Shown one piece after another: positions 8,383-16,879 of a DNA stretch of 64,000 nucleotides (its first letter is position 1; every line of letters begins with the position of its first letter). The stretch lies in NCBI RefSeq assembly GCF_007995065.1, contig NZ_VOQR01000001.1, positions 1,243,001 through 1,307,000 of the forward strand, written 5' to 3'. The notes beneath the pieces were generated by a model. That model worked only from the letters and a program-made list of their open reading frames with translations. It was not told the origin of the DNA and searched no databases. A program made the translations under genes and the position numbers. The stretch comes from Sphingomonas ginsenosidivorax. GTDB taxonomy: Bacteria; Pseudomonadota; Alphaproteobacteria; Sphingomonadales; Sphingomonadaceae.

Positions 8383-10104
8383 TCAGCGCGCTTTCTCCGC
8401 CGCGATCCACCGCAGCATTTCGGCCTCCATTGCCGGCAGCGGCACCGACCCCAGCCCGAGCAGCGCCTCGTGGAAGCGGCGCTGGTCGAAACGGTCTCCC
8501 AGCTCCGCTTCCGCCTTCGTACGCAGCGCGCGCATCTTCATCTCGCCGAGCTTGTAGGCGAGCGCCTGGCCCGGCCAGCTGATGTAGCGATCGACCTCGA
8601 CCTCGACGTCGAGCTTGGCGAGCGCGGTGTGTCCGGCGAGATAGTCGATCGCCTGCTGCCGGCTCCACCCCATCGCATGGATGCCGGTATCGATGACGAG
8701 TCGCGCGGCGCGCCACATCTCGAACGTCTCGCGGCCGAACTCCTCATAGGGCGTGCGGTACATGCCGAGCTTGGTCCCGAGCCATTCCGAATAGAGCCCC
8801 CAGCCTTCGCCATAGCCCGAGAAATACGCCTCGCGGCGAAAGGCGGGGCGGTCGGGGGCCTCCAGCGCCATCGCCGCCTGGTGGCTATGGCCGGGAACGC
8901 ATTCGTGCAGCGTCAGTGCGACGATGTTGTAGAGCGGGCGTGACTTCAGGTCGTAGGTGTTCATCAGGCATGCGTTGAGGCCGCCGCGGCCAGAGGTATA
9001 GACCGGCGCGATCGCGTCGGGCACCGGCTGGATGGCGAAGCGGTAGCGGGGCAGGGTAATGAAGACGTCCTTCAGCCGTCCGTCCATCCGTTTCGCGACA
9101 TAGGCCGAGAAGCCGAGCAGCTCGTCGGGCGTGCGCGCATAGAAGCGCGGGTCGCTGCGCAGGAAGGCGAGGAAGTCGGCAAAGCTGCCCTTGAACCCGG
9201 TGGTGGCGATCGTGGCCTTCATGTCGGCGTCGATCCGCGCCACTTCGCTGAGACCGATCTTGTGGATCGCCGCAGGTGTCAGCCCGAGCGTGGTATATTC
9301 GCGGACCTGGCTTTCGTAGAACGCCTTGCCGTCGGGCAGCGCGGCGGCGCTGATCGTCGTGCGCGTGCCGGGCAGATAGGTATCGCGATAGAACGCCAGC
9401 AGCCGGGCATAGGCGGGAGCCGCGGCGGCATCGACCGCGGCCAGCCCGGCGGCGCGCAGCGCGGCCTGCTCGCTCGCGGGGATCGCGGCGGGCATCGCCC
9501 TGAACGGCTCGGCGAGGGGGTTGTCGGCGCCGGGCGTGGCGAACGCCGCGATCGCCGTGTCGCGCCCGGCGAGCGACACGCGCGGCGGCGTGAACCCGCG
9601 CTTCAGCCCGGCGCGCATGTTGGCGATGTTCTGGTCGAACCAGCGCGGCACGTCCTTCAACCGGCCGATATAGCGGCGATAGTCGTCGGCGGTCTCGAGC
9701 GGCGAATAGGGTTTCACCTCGCCCCAGAAATAGGAATCGCTGTTGAGCGGCGCCTCGTAGGTGCGGAAGGCGATGTTCGCGACCTCGGCGCGGAGCGATT
9801 CGGTGAGCACGGCGGCGTTGAGCCGCTCCTCGGGGGAGAGGTCCGCCACGGGAATCCGTGCGATGCGCGCGAGGACGTCGGTCCAATAGGCGCGTCGGCG
9901 CGCCCAGTCGGCGGGGGCGACCGCCGGGAAATGATCGTCGGCCTTGCTGCGCAGCCCGTCCGAGACCTGCGCCAGTTCCTTCTGCCGCCAGGCCCATTCG
10001 GCGTCGTAGATCGCCTTGAGCTGCGTATCCGCCGGGCCCGGCTGCGCCCATGCGGCCGCGGGAACCAGCGCGAGCAGCACCGCCGCCATCTGTCCGAACC
10101 GCAT
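8383..10104 (-). CDS. Secreted DUF885 family protein (peptidase-like)
   Basis: The product has 573 residues with a signal peptide (MRFGQMAAVLLALVPAAAWAQ). The DUF885 hallmark LHECVPGHSHQ (His400, Glu401, His406) and the downstream GYGEGWGLYSEWLG (Glu433) form a plausible zinc site of the gluzincin type. Members are usually annotated as hypothetical or as carboxypeptidase-like. The start is supported by GAGGGG 6 nt upstream. It is convergent with the symporter (21 nt gap) and follows msrA by 76 nt. Peptidase activity is inferred from the metal-binding motif. Confidence 0.88.
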   Translation of the reverse strand: MRFGQMAAVLLALVPAAAWAQPGPADTQLKAIYDAEWAWRQKELAQVSDGLRSKADDHFPAVAPADWARRRAYWTDVLARIARIPVADLSPEERLNAAVLTESLRAEVANIAFRTYEAPLNSDSYFWGEVKPYSPLETADDYRRYIGRLKDVPRWFDQNIANMRAGLKRGFTPPRVSLAGRDTAIAAFATPGADNPLAEPFRAMPAAIPASEQAALRAAGLAAVDAAAAPAYARLLAFYRDTYLPGTRTTISAAALPDGKAFYESQVREYTTLGLTPAAIHKIGLSEVARIDADMKATIATTGFKGSFADFLAFLRSDPRFYARTPDELLGFSAYVAKRMDGRLKDVFITLPRYRFAIQPVPDAIAPVYTSGRGGLNACLMNTYDLKSRPLYNIVALTLHECVPGHSHQAAMALEAPDRPAFRREAYFSGYGEGWGLYSEWLGTKLGMYRTPYEEFGRETFEMWRAARLVIDTGIHAMGWSRQQAIDYLAGHTALAKLDVEVEVDRYISWPGQALAYKLGEMKMRALRTKAEAELGDRFDQRRFHEALLGLGSVPLPAMEAEMLRWIAAEKAR

Positions 10105-10180
10105 GCTGTCCCCCTCGTCCCCGCCCGTTGCGCCATTCCTATCGGCGCGGGGCGGCGAGGGGAAGGCAGGCTGCAGTCCG

Positions 10181-10687
10181 TCAGGGGGCCTGATTGCCGA
10201 CGTCGGCCAGCGCCACGTCGGCGAAGTGCTGCCGGATGAAGTCGAGCTTCGGGTCGATGTAGCGCCGGCAGAAGGGTCGGTCCGGGTCGGTCCGGTAGTA
10301 GTTTCGATAGCGGTCCTCGGAGGGTTCGAAACCCAGCAGCGGGAGCACCAGCGTTCGTGCCGGCTCACCCGTCGTCTGCGCGAACCGATCGATCGCTTCG
10401 GCCGCCTCGGGGCGCTGCGCGGCGTCGAGGACGTAGATCGCGCTGCGATACCGGCCCGCCGGCGAATAGCCGCCCTTTGCCGAATGCGTCCGCAGATGGA
10501 CCTCGGCCAGGATCGCCAGGCTGATGATGGCGGGATCGAAGTCCACGATGACGCCTTCCGCCCAGGAATCGGACGGCGCCTCGGACTGGATGAATCCCTG
10601 ATCGACGCGGGCGACCCCTTTCAGCGACTGGAAGACTCCTTCGGTGCACCAATGGCAGCCACCGCCAAACCCGATTCTCTCCACCAC
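10181..10687 (-). CDS. msrA: Peptide-methionine (S)-S-oxide reductase MsrA, divergent form
   Basis: The 168-residue protein has the MsrA active-site region as GGCHWCTEGVF (catalytic Cys11, Glu16), where classical enzymes have GCFWGAE. Further MsrA-like blocks are SDSWAEGVIVDFDPAIIS, YRSAIYVLD and the terminal YIDPKLDFIRQHF. It would reduce methionine-S-sulfoxide in proteins using thioredoxin. The start is a GTG at 10687. The extra Cys14 three residues after the catalytic Cys and the short central loop mark it as an unusual subgroup. Confidence 0.85.
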   Translation of the reverse strand: MVERIGFGGGCHWCTEGVFQSLKGVARVDQGFIQSEAPSDSWAEGVIVDFDPAIISLAILAEVHLRTHSAKGGYSPAGRYRSAIYVLDAAQRPEAAEAIDRFAQTTGEPARTLVLPLLGFEPSEDRYRNYYRTDPDRPFCRRYIDPKLDFIRQHFADVALADVGNQAP

Positions 10688-10774
10688 ATGCTCCTACGCC
10701 GATCATCGCGCGCCTCGTCTGCCCAGATGGCGACGACGCCCGTCGCTTTCAAAGCCGCTGCCACTGTGCAGGGG

Positions 10775-10882
10775 TCAGCGGTCCAGCGTCAGGAACGCGA
10801 CGATCCCGGCTGCCACGGCGAACCGCGCGGCGATCAGCGCGCCGGGTTCATGCGGCGTTGTACCGGAAGCACTGCGCTTCAT
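10775..10882 (-). CDS. Possible 35-residue single-helix membrane peptide overlapping the end of tag
   Basis: An ATG at 10882, inside the 3' end of tag in another frame, opens a 35-codon ORF. It has a polar N-terminus (MKRSASGTTPHEPG) and one hydrophobic segment (ALIAARFAVAAGIVAFLTL), ending LDR-stop. The overlap with tag (35 nt) would allow coupled translation. The GC-rich background makes chance ORFs common, so the helix-like composition is the main support. Confidence 0.35.
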   Translation of the reverse strand: MKRSASGTTPHEPGALIAARFAVAAGIVAFLTLDR

Positions 10883-11411
10883 GGTCGTCGACTAGCCCGC
10901 AGGCCTGCATCCAGGCGTAGACGATCACCGGCCCGACGAACTTGAACCCGCGTGCCTTGAGCGCCGCCGACAGCGCTTCGGACTCGGGAGATTTCGCGCG
11001 CGCCGTCTGTCCGTCGGACACGATCGTGTCACCGCCGACGAAGCTCCAGACGAAGCTAGAAAACTCTTCGCCGGCCGCCTGCATCGCCAGAAAGGCGCGC
11101 GCATTGCCGATCGTCGCCTGGATCTTGGCGCGCGAGCGGACGATGCCGGCATCGCCGAGCAAGCGGACGACATCGTCCTCGGTGAACCGCGCGCCCGCCA
11201 CGGGATCGAAGTTCGCGAACGCCGCCCGGAACGCGTCGCGCTTGCGCAGGATGGTGATCCAGGCGAGCCCAGCCTGGAACCCGTCGAGCATCAGCTTTTC
11301 CCACAGCGCACGGCCGTCGCGTTCCGGCACGCCCCATTCGGCGTCGTGATACGCCGCGAGCAGCGGGTCGGTCTGCGCCCAGTGGCAGCGGGTCGGCGCG
11401 AGTCCGGTCAT
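10848..11411 (-). CDS. tag: DNA-3-methyladenine glycosylase I
   Basis: The 187-residue protein matches Tag across its length. It has RCHWA at the N-terminus, YHDAEWGVP, LWEKLMLDGFQAGLAWITILRK (with the helix-hairpin-helix region), GDAGIVRSRAKIQATIGNA, and GFKFVGPVIVYAWMQACG near the end. The zinc ligands are present: Cys9 and His22, plus His177 and Cys181 in DDHEAQC. It excises 3-methyladenine from alkylated DNA in the cytoplasm. The ATG at 11411 was chosen because conserved sequence begins at once. Confidence 0.96.
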   Translation of the reverse strand: MTGLAPTRCHWAQTDPLLAAYHDAEWGVPERDGRALWEKLMLDGFQAGLAWITILRKRDAFRAAFANFDPVAGARFTEDDVVRLLGDAGIVRSRAKIQATIGNARAFLAMQAAGEEFSSFVWSFVGGDTIVSDGQTARAKSPESEALSAALKARGFKFVGPVIVYAWMQACGLVDDHEAQCFRYNAA

Positions 11412-11546
11412 GGCGATCGCCGGTACGCTGGAGTGTCGCGGTGCATGGCCAACCGATGCCCGGCTTGCGCCCCGGTGTCGATGGCGCAAGGCGGATGCGG
11501 GCTCCCGGTTCTGGAGGGGAGGCAGGAGCGTATCGCCGGCGTCAGC

Positions 11547-13145
11547 TCAGCCCGAGGCGATTTTCAGCATCGGAGCGCCGTCCGCAGTAGCGAACCCCGC
11601 GAGCTCCGCCTGCTTGCGATCCTCGATATCGATATTGATGCCGAACCATTTGACGATCCGTCCGCTGTCGTCGCGCAGCGGCACCGCGTGGACCCCCATC
11701 CACCGGTACGTCCCGTCATGCCCGCGCAGACGGTATTCGGCATCGACCGATTGCTGACCCTGAACGGTGTCGCGCCATTTCTGGACCGTCGCCAGGCGAT
11801 CGTCGGGATGGATCGCGGTCAGCCAGCCATAGCCTTTCCAGTCGTCATAGCTCTGGCCGGTATAGGCGCGCCAGCTCGGGCTGTCGGTTTCGATGAGACC
11901 ATCGGGCGCGCTCTCCCAGATCGCCTTGGCGATGCCGTCGATCAGGAACCGCGCGCGTGCCTCTTCGTCCTGCAGCGCGTCGCTCACGCGGGGGCCGGCA
12001 TCCAGGCCCGCCGCCACCGCGGGATCGACGCCCGCACCGCGGTGCCGGCCGTGGCCCTTGCGCGCCGCCTTGTCCTGCCGCAGCGCATCGTCCGCGGCCG
12101 CCAGCAGCGCCTCCATGGTCTGGCCCGGGCCGGCGTACCGGCTCGATCCGACGCTGGCGCCGACGACGACCGATACGCCGTCGATCGCATAGGGGCCGTT
12201 CAAGGCCTGGGCGATGGCCGCGGTCTGGCGCTCGACGTCGCCGTCCCGGCTCGCATCGACCTGGACCATCACGAATTCGTCGCCGCCCAGCCGGACGACG
12301 ACGTCGCCGGGATGCCGGCACGCCTCAAGCCGGTCGGCGACCAGGCAGAGCAACCGGTCGCCGACCAGATGCCCGAAACGATCGTTGACTGGCTTGAAGT
12401 CGTCGAGGTCGACATAATGGAACGCGATGCCGCCGGGTGCCGCGTAGGTCGCATGCGTCTCGAACGCGCGGACCAGCGCCAGCCGGTTTCCCAGTCCGGT
12501 CAGGGGGTCGGTCATCGCCTGGCGGGCGGACGCCTGGCGCGTGGTCGTCTTGACCGACTGCGAGCGATACTGCTGCGCGACGCTCCGCAGACCGCCTGCG
12601 AGCAGGGCCAGCAGGATGAGCGCCGAGACGAAGGCGCCGGCATCATCGCGGAACAGCAGGACGCCCGAGGGCGGGGCGACCGCGAGCAGCAGGCTGACGA
12701 CGAGGATGCGCGGCCGCAGGGCGATCATCGAGGCCGCGCCGGCCGCATAGCCGACCACGAGGATTCCCATCGGCATCTGCCATTCGGCGAGCGGAAGCGC
12801 GAACACGCGCGCGGCGAACATGCCGAACACGGCCGCGAACGCCCAGTAGGTCAGCGCGAACCGGCGTTCGAACCGCCGCGCGACCGCCAGCGACATATCG
12901 GCGGTATCCGGACGCCGTCGGCCCTGGATCAGGACGGCGAGCCGGGCCGCGCTGGCGACCGCGCCCATGCCCGTCAGACAGGCGAGCAGGCCGTCGTGCG
13001 ACGCCCTGACCGTCAGCAGGCCGACGGTCAGGAACATCACCGTCATGATCACGGCCGGCGTCCGCGTGCCGCACAGGCTCGCCACGAGTTCGATGTACGT
13101 GCCATCGGGAAGGTCGCGGAGCGTCGTGCGGGCAGGAGCTTTCAC
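11547..13145 (-). CDS. Membrane-bound diguanylate cyclase with GGDEF followed by a C-terminal PAS domain
   Basis: Of the 532 residues, the first 200 or so contain several hydrophobic helices (TPAVIMTVMFLTVGLLTV, YWAFAAVFGMFAARVFAL, GILVVGYAAGAASMIAL, and an ALILLALLAG segment). A GGDEF domain follows (DPLTGLGNRLAL ... RLGGDEFV, motif 287-291), then a PAS/PAC domain at about 395-515 (WESAPDGLIETD ... YRLRGHDGTYRWMGVHAVPLRD). It should make cyclic di-GMP. At the usual RxxD inhibitory site the sequence is HPGD, so product inhibition is probably lost. Having PAS after GGDEF is the reverse of the common order. Confidence 0.9.
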   Translation of the reverse strand: MKAPARTTLRDLPDGTYIELVASLCGTRTPAVIMTVMFLTVGLLTVRASHDGLLACLTGMGAVASAARLAVLIQGRRRPDTADMSLAVARRFERRFALTYWAFAAVFGMFAARVFALPLAEWQMPMGILVVGYAAGAASMIALRPRILVVSLLLAVAPPSGVLLFRDDAGAFVSALILLALLAGGLRSVAQQYRSQSVKTTTRQASARQAMTDPLTGLGNRLALVRAFETHATYAAPGGIAFHYVDLDDFKPVNDRFGHLVGDRLLCLVADRLEACRHPGDVVVRLGGDEFVMVQVDASRDGDVERQTAAIAQALNGPYAIDGVSVVVGASVGSSRYAGPGQTMEALLAAADDALRQDKAARKGHGRHRGAGVDPAVAAGLDAGPRVSDALQDEEARARFLIDGIAKAIWESAPDGLIETDSPSWRAYTGQSYDDWKGYGWLTAIHPDDRLATVQKWRDTVQGQQSVDAEYRLRGHDGTYRWMGVHAVPLRDDSGRIVKWFGINIDIEDRKQAELAGFATADGAPMLKIASG

Positions 13146-13289
13146 GGCGAACCGTCATAAGGCCGAAAGGTGAACGGATTCTATCGCGGTGCCTTCCAAC
13201 TGCCGCACCCTGCCCGATCGTCTCGCGCGGTGCGCAACCTGGGCACGATCGTTCGTTTGTGCGTGTGACGACGCGAACGAGGAGCGGAC

Positions 13290-13745
13290 ATGGCGGAAGG
13301 CGACGACGTGATCACGGTGGATCACACGGGATTCTCGGTCGCATCGCTGGACGATGCGGTCCGGTTCTTGACGGAGGCGCTGGGCTTCTCGCTCTTCCGC
13401 ACGGGCGAGATGGGCGGGGACTTCCTGCGCGATGCGACCGGCGTCGACGACCCCCGGTGCCGGATGGCGCTGGTGGTATCGCCCGCCGGCTACCCGATCG
13501 AGCTGCTCGAATATTCGACGGGTCCGACCCTGGGGCGCGTGCCGGACAGTGCGGGTGCGATCGGCGCGGCGCATCAGGCGGTGACCGTGCCGCGTATCGA
13601 GCCGGTGATCGCCAGGATCGTCGCGCAGGGCTGGCGCGTGAACGGATCGCCGCGCGCGATCCCGGGCGGCCCGCGTGCCGGTACGATCGTCGCCTATGTC
13701 AGCGGGCCGGACGGGGTGACGGTCGAGTTGATGCAAAGACTGTAG
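13290..13745 (+). CDS. VOC (glyoxalase/bleomycin-resistance/dioxygenase) superfamily protein
   Basis: The 151-residue protein shows the paired beta-alpha-beta modules of the vicinal-oxygen-chelate fold. The first is VDHTGFSVASLDDAVRFLTEALGF with YPIELLEY as its strand end. The second is AAHQAVTVPRIEPVIARI with GTIVAYVSGPDGVTVELMQ at the C-terminus. The metal-ligand pattern (His in VDHTG, Glu in IELLE, His in AAHQA, Glu in VELMQ) is complete, so it is likely a metalloenzyme. The substrate is unknown. Confidence 0.88.
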   Translation: MAEGDDVITVDHTGFSVASLDDAVRFLTEALGFSLFRTGEMGGDFLRDATGVDDPRCRMALVVSPAGYPIELLEYSTGPTLGRVPDSAGAIGAAHQAVTVPRIEPVIARIVAQGWRVNGSPRAIPGGPRAGTIVAYVSGPDGVTVELMQRL

Positions 13746-13846
13746 CGATCGTCCGGCGCAACCATTCGGCCGGTGCCGCGCTGATGCGGCAAGCGGAACC
13801 GATCGCGTTCCCTTTGACGAAACCGATGAGACATCGAGGGATGCGC

Positions 13847-14341
13847 ATGGCGAACGATACCGACGAGCAGTGGATGCGCATGGCGATCGAGGTGGCACGG
13901 TCGAAGGGGTCGGATCCGTCGACTTCGCCGCTGGGGTGCGTGATCGTGCTCGACGGCAAGGTGATCGCCGCCGAGCGCAACCAGACGAAGGAACTGCCCG
14001 ACGCGACCGCGCATGCCGAGATGATGGCGATCCGCCGGGCGTGCGAGCAGACCGGCGAACTCGAACTGCGCGGGGCGACGCTGTACTCGACGCTCCAGCC
14101 GTGCGGGATGTGCACGATGGCGTCGATCTGGTCGAAGGTCGGCCGTGTCGTCTACGGGGCGGGCCGCAGCGACGTCCACCCGATGTATTTCGAGGCGAAG
14201 CACGTCGATACGCTGGCGTTCATCGGCGACGCGTATCGCGACGATATCGAGATCGAGGGCGGCTGCCTGCGCGAGGAATGCGCGACGCTGTATTATGGCC
14301 CGGACGCTGAACTGCCGGCGGACGAGCAGGCCAATTTGTGA
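13847..14341 (+). CDS. Nucleoside deaminase (cytidine/deoxycytidylate deaminase superfamily)
   Basis: The 164-residue product carries the zinc deaminase motifs HAE (His56, Glu58) and PCGMC (Cys86, Cys89), with the substrate-pocket Asn in ERNQT. Context and sequence resemble guanine deaminase/tRNA-deaminase-like members (CDA fold). It hydrolytically deaminates a purine or pyrimidine base. Of two in-frame ATGs, 13847 has GAGGG 6 nt upstream, while 13841 has no spacing from it. Its stop overlaps the GTG of the next gene. The exact substrate is open. Confidence 0.9.
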   Translation: MANDTDEQWMRMAIEVARSKGSDPSTSPLGCVIVLDGKVIAAERNQTKELPDATAHAEMMAIRRACEQTGELELRGATLYSTLQPCGMCTMASIWSKVGRVVYGAGRSDVHPMYFEAKHVDTLAFIGDAYRDDIEIEGGCLREECATLYYGPDAELPADEQANL

Positions 14342-14529
14342 GCGACCCGATCGACCTCAACGCAGCGTCCGCTGCCGACCTGGACGCCGTGCCGGCGCTG
14401 CAGGGTCACGGCTACGAGATCGTCCGCTACCGCGACGAGCGCGGCGGCTTCACCGCCCTGCGTCAGCTCGACGAGGTGCCGGGCCTGACCGGGAAGGCGG
14501 ACGGCCTGGACGCCGTTCTCACCGTCTAG
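14338..14529 (+). CDS. Helix-hairpin-helix (ComEA-type) small DNA-binding protein
   Basis: The 63-residue protein is nearly all HhH: IDLNAASAADLDAVPALQGH, then GYEIVRYRDERGGF and LRQLDEVPGL. This is the pattern of ComEA-like and photosystem-U-like HhH domains, which bind DNA backbones without sequence specificity. There is no signal peptide or membrane anchor, unlike ComEA. It starts at GTG overlapping the deaminase stop (GTGA), so the two are translated together. Confidence 0.85.
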   Translation: MSDPIDLNAASAADLDAVPALQGHGYEIVRYRDERGGFTALRQLDEVPGLTGKADGLDAVLTV

Positions 14530-14548
14530 CGGCATCGGGTCCGGCGCG

Positions 14549-14806
14549 TTACCGCAAACCCATCAGCTTCAGCGCACGGACGACCGTATGGTAGGTAATC
14601 GGCCCGCCGCGCGGCGCGCTCAGTTTCTGTTCGGTACACAGGCCGACCAGAACGCCGACGCGTGGCATGCCGTCCAGATCCTCGGTGCGCCGGCGATGGT
14701 CGCGGATCGCTTCCTCGATGCACCGGATCAGCGGTTCGGCGCGCGTGTAAGCGCGAGCCCGCCGCGCGCCGTGCCGAAGCTCGATATCGTCTATGCCGTC
14801 CATCAT
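14549..14806 (-). CDS. Hypothetical protein (85 aa)
   Basis: I do not recognise this basic, helix-rich protein. It has an arginine-rich N-terminal half (IEEAIRDHRRRTEDLDG) and a conserved-looking tail (GGPITYHTVVRALKLMGLR). Its placement between the HhH gene and htpG, on the htpG strand and just downstream, makes it a plausible last gene of that unit. Codon use fits a real gene, but it has no clear ribosome site. Confidence 0.5.
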   Translation of the reverse strand: MMDGIDDIELRHGARRARAYTRAEPLIRCIEEAIRDHRRRTEDLDGMPRVGVLVGLCTEQKLSAPRGGPITYHTVVRALKLMGLR

Positions 14807-14895
14807 CGCCGCCGGGCGCTAGCACGAAACGCCGGCCGAGTTCACCACCCCCGCGGCCATGTGCCCGGCTTTGCGGCCGGGCTGCCGCAAGGCTT

Positions 14896-16791
14896 TCAGC
14901 CCAGGCCGCGTTCGAGCAGGCGCATCAGCCGCGCCGAGAACGCACGCGGGTCGGTCGGCAGCTCGCCATCCGCGATACGCGCCTCGTCGAACAGCAGGTG
15001 CGCGGCATCCGCGCGGACGTCCTCGTCGCCGGTTCCGACCGCGCTCAGCTTCTCGACCAGCGCGTGGTGCGGATTGATCTCCAGCACGGGTTTCGCCGCG
15101 GCATCGAGGCGACCCGATCCTGCGAGCAGCTTTTCCAGTTGCCGGTCCATGCCGTGTTCGGACGCGACGAGGCACACCGCGCTGGTGGTGAGGCGGTCGG
15201 ACGCGCGGACGTCGGACACCGCATCGCCGAGCGTTTCCTTCACGAACGCGATGAAGCCGTTGACCGCCTCCGACGCGTCCGTCGCCGGCGTCTCGCCCTC
15301 GACGAGCGGGATCAGGCTCAGATCGGCAAGGCCCTGCGTCACCGACTTGAACGGCTTGCCGCCGAAGTCGAGCCCCGACGTCACCCAGAAGCTGTCGACC
15401 TGATCGGCGAGCAGCAGCACCTCGATGCCCCGCGCACGGAAGCCCTCGAGCTGCGGCGAGGTCGCCAGCCGGTCGAGATCGGTGCCGGTGGCGTAGTAGA
15501 TCGCCGTCTGGTTCTCCTTCAGGGCGCCCGCATAGTCCTGCAGCGAGCGCCACGCGCCGCCCGACGCGGTGGTCTTGAACCGCGCGAGGCCGAGCAGCGT
15601 CTCGCGGCGCGCATAATCCTCGTACAGGCCCTCCTTCAGGACCGGCCCGAAATTGTCCCAGATCGCCAGATAGCGCTCGGTATCGCCGGTCGCGAGCTTG
15701 TCGAGTTCGGACAGCACGCGGTTCGCGACCGCCTTCTGGATCGCGGCGAGCACCGGGCTCTCCTGGATCATCTCGCGCGACACGTTGAGCGGCAGGTCGT
15801 TCGAGTCGACCAGCCCGCGCACGAAGCGGAGATAGCGCGGCAGGATCTGCGCCTCGTCGGTGATGAAGACGCGCCGGACATAGAGCTTCATCCGCCCTTC
15901 GCGATCGGGATCGAACAGGTCGAAGGGCTTGGTCTCGGGCACGAAGGCGAGGACCGTGTATTCGTGCCGGCCCTCGGCGCGGTAGTGGAGCGTCAGCGCG
16001 GGGTCGTCGAACTGGCCGGCCGCGCTGCGGTAGAAGTCCTTGTAGTCCTCGGGCGTGATGTCGCTCTTGGGCCTGGTCCAGAGCGCGGCACCGTCGGCGA
16101 TCTGCCTGGGCTCCGCGTCGGGGGTATCGGCGAGCACGATCGGCACGGGGACATGGCCCGACTGGGTCTTGATCGTACGCTCGACCATGCCGGCGTCGGT
16201 GTAGGTCGCGGCGTCCTCCTTCAGGTGCAGCAGGACCCGCGTCCCGCGCGCGGGCGCATCGGCGAGGTCGGCGGGCTGGATCGTGTAGGTGCCTAGCCCG
16301 TCCGAGGACCAGGACGCCGCGGTATCGGTCCCCGCGCGGCGCGAGACGACGTCGACGCGGTCGGCGACCATGAAGGCGGAGTAGAAGCCGACCCCGAACT
16401 GGCCGATCAGGTGGCTGTCCTCGGACTCCTTGGCGCCCGCGATCCGGTCCATGAACGCCTTGGTGCCCGAGCGCGCGATGGTCCCCAGCGCATCGCCCAG
16501 CTCGGCCTCGGTCATGCCGATCCCGTTGTCGGCGATGGTCAGGCGGCGCCCTTCGGGATCCAGCGTCACGGTGATGCGCGGCTGGCCGTCGTCGCCGAGC
16601 AACGACGCATCGCTCAGCGCCTCGTAGCGCAGCTTCTCGCACGCGTCGGCGGCGTTCGAGATCAGCTCACGGAGGAACACGTCCTTGTCCGAATAGACCG
16701 AGTGCACCATCAGGTGCAGCAGCTTTGCGACATCGGCTTCGAAGGAACGGGTTTCGGGCGCGGCTTCGGTCGTCGTCATGCTGGTATCCAT
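14896..16791 (-). CDS. htpG: Molecular chaperone HtpG (Hsp90 family)
   Basis: The 631-residue protein has the GHKL ATPase domain (about 10-230) with ELISNAADACEKLRY, IADNGIGMT, GTIARSGTKAF and IGQFGVGFYSAFMVAD. The middle domain contains NVSREMIQESPVL and the C-terminal dimerisation domain completes the usual length. It assists protein folding in the cytoplasm. The start is the ATG at 16791 or the ATG at 16779. A 7-bp perfect GC hairpin lies just past the stop (14863-14882) but has no T-run. Confidence 0.97.
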   Translation of the reverse strand: MDTSMTTTEAAPETRSFEADVAKLLHLMVHSVYSDKDVFLRELISNAADACEKLRYEALSDASLLGDDGQPRITVTLDPEGRRLTIADNGIGMTEAELGDALGTIARSGTKAFMDRIAGAKESEDSHLIGQFGVGFYSAFMVADRVDVVSRRAGTDTAASWSSDGLGTYTIQPADLADAPARGTRVLLHLKEDAATYTDAGMVERTIKTQSGHVPVPIVLADTPDAEPRQIADGAALWTRPKSDITPEDYKDFYRSAAGQFDDPALTLHYRAEGRHEYTVLAFVPETKPFDLFDPDREGRMKLYVRRVFITDEAQILPRYLRFVRGLVDSNDLPLNVSREMIQESPVLAAIQKAVANRVLSELDKLATGDTERYLAIWDNFGPVLKEGLYEDYARRETLLGLARFKTTASGGAWRSLQDYAGALKENQTAIYYATGTDLDRLATSPQLEGFRARGIEVLLLADQVDSFWVTSGLDFGGKPFKSVTQGLADLSLIPLVEGETPATDASEAVNGFIAFVKETLGDAVSDVRASDRLTTSAVCLVASEHGMDRQLEKLLAGSGRLDAAAKPVLEINPHHALVEKLSAVGTGDEDVRADAAHLLFDEARIADGELPTDPRAFSARLMRLLERGLG

Positions 16792-16879
16792 TGCTCGAAA
16801 GGGTCGGCGCGAAGATGGCGGGCATGGCCGGCGCTTTCAAGCGTGACCGGGCCCGGAGGCCTGCCGGACGGTCGCCGCC

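Noticed and set aside
14863..14882. A 7-bp perfect hairpin after htpG as a terminator
   Set aside because: No T-run follows on the htpG strand, so it was noted in text but not called as an intrinsic terminator.
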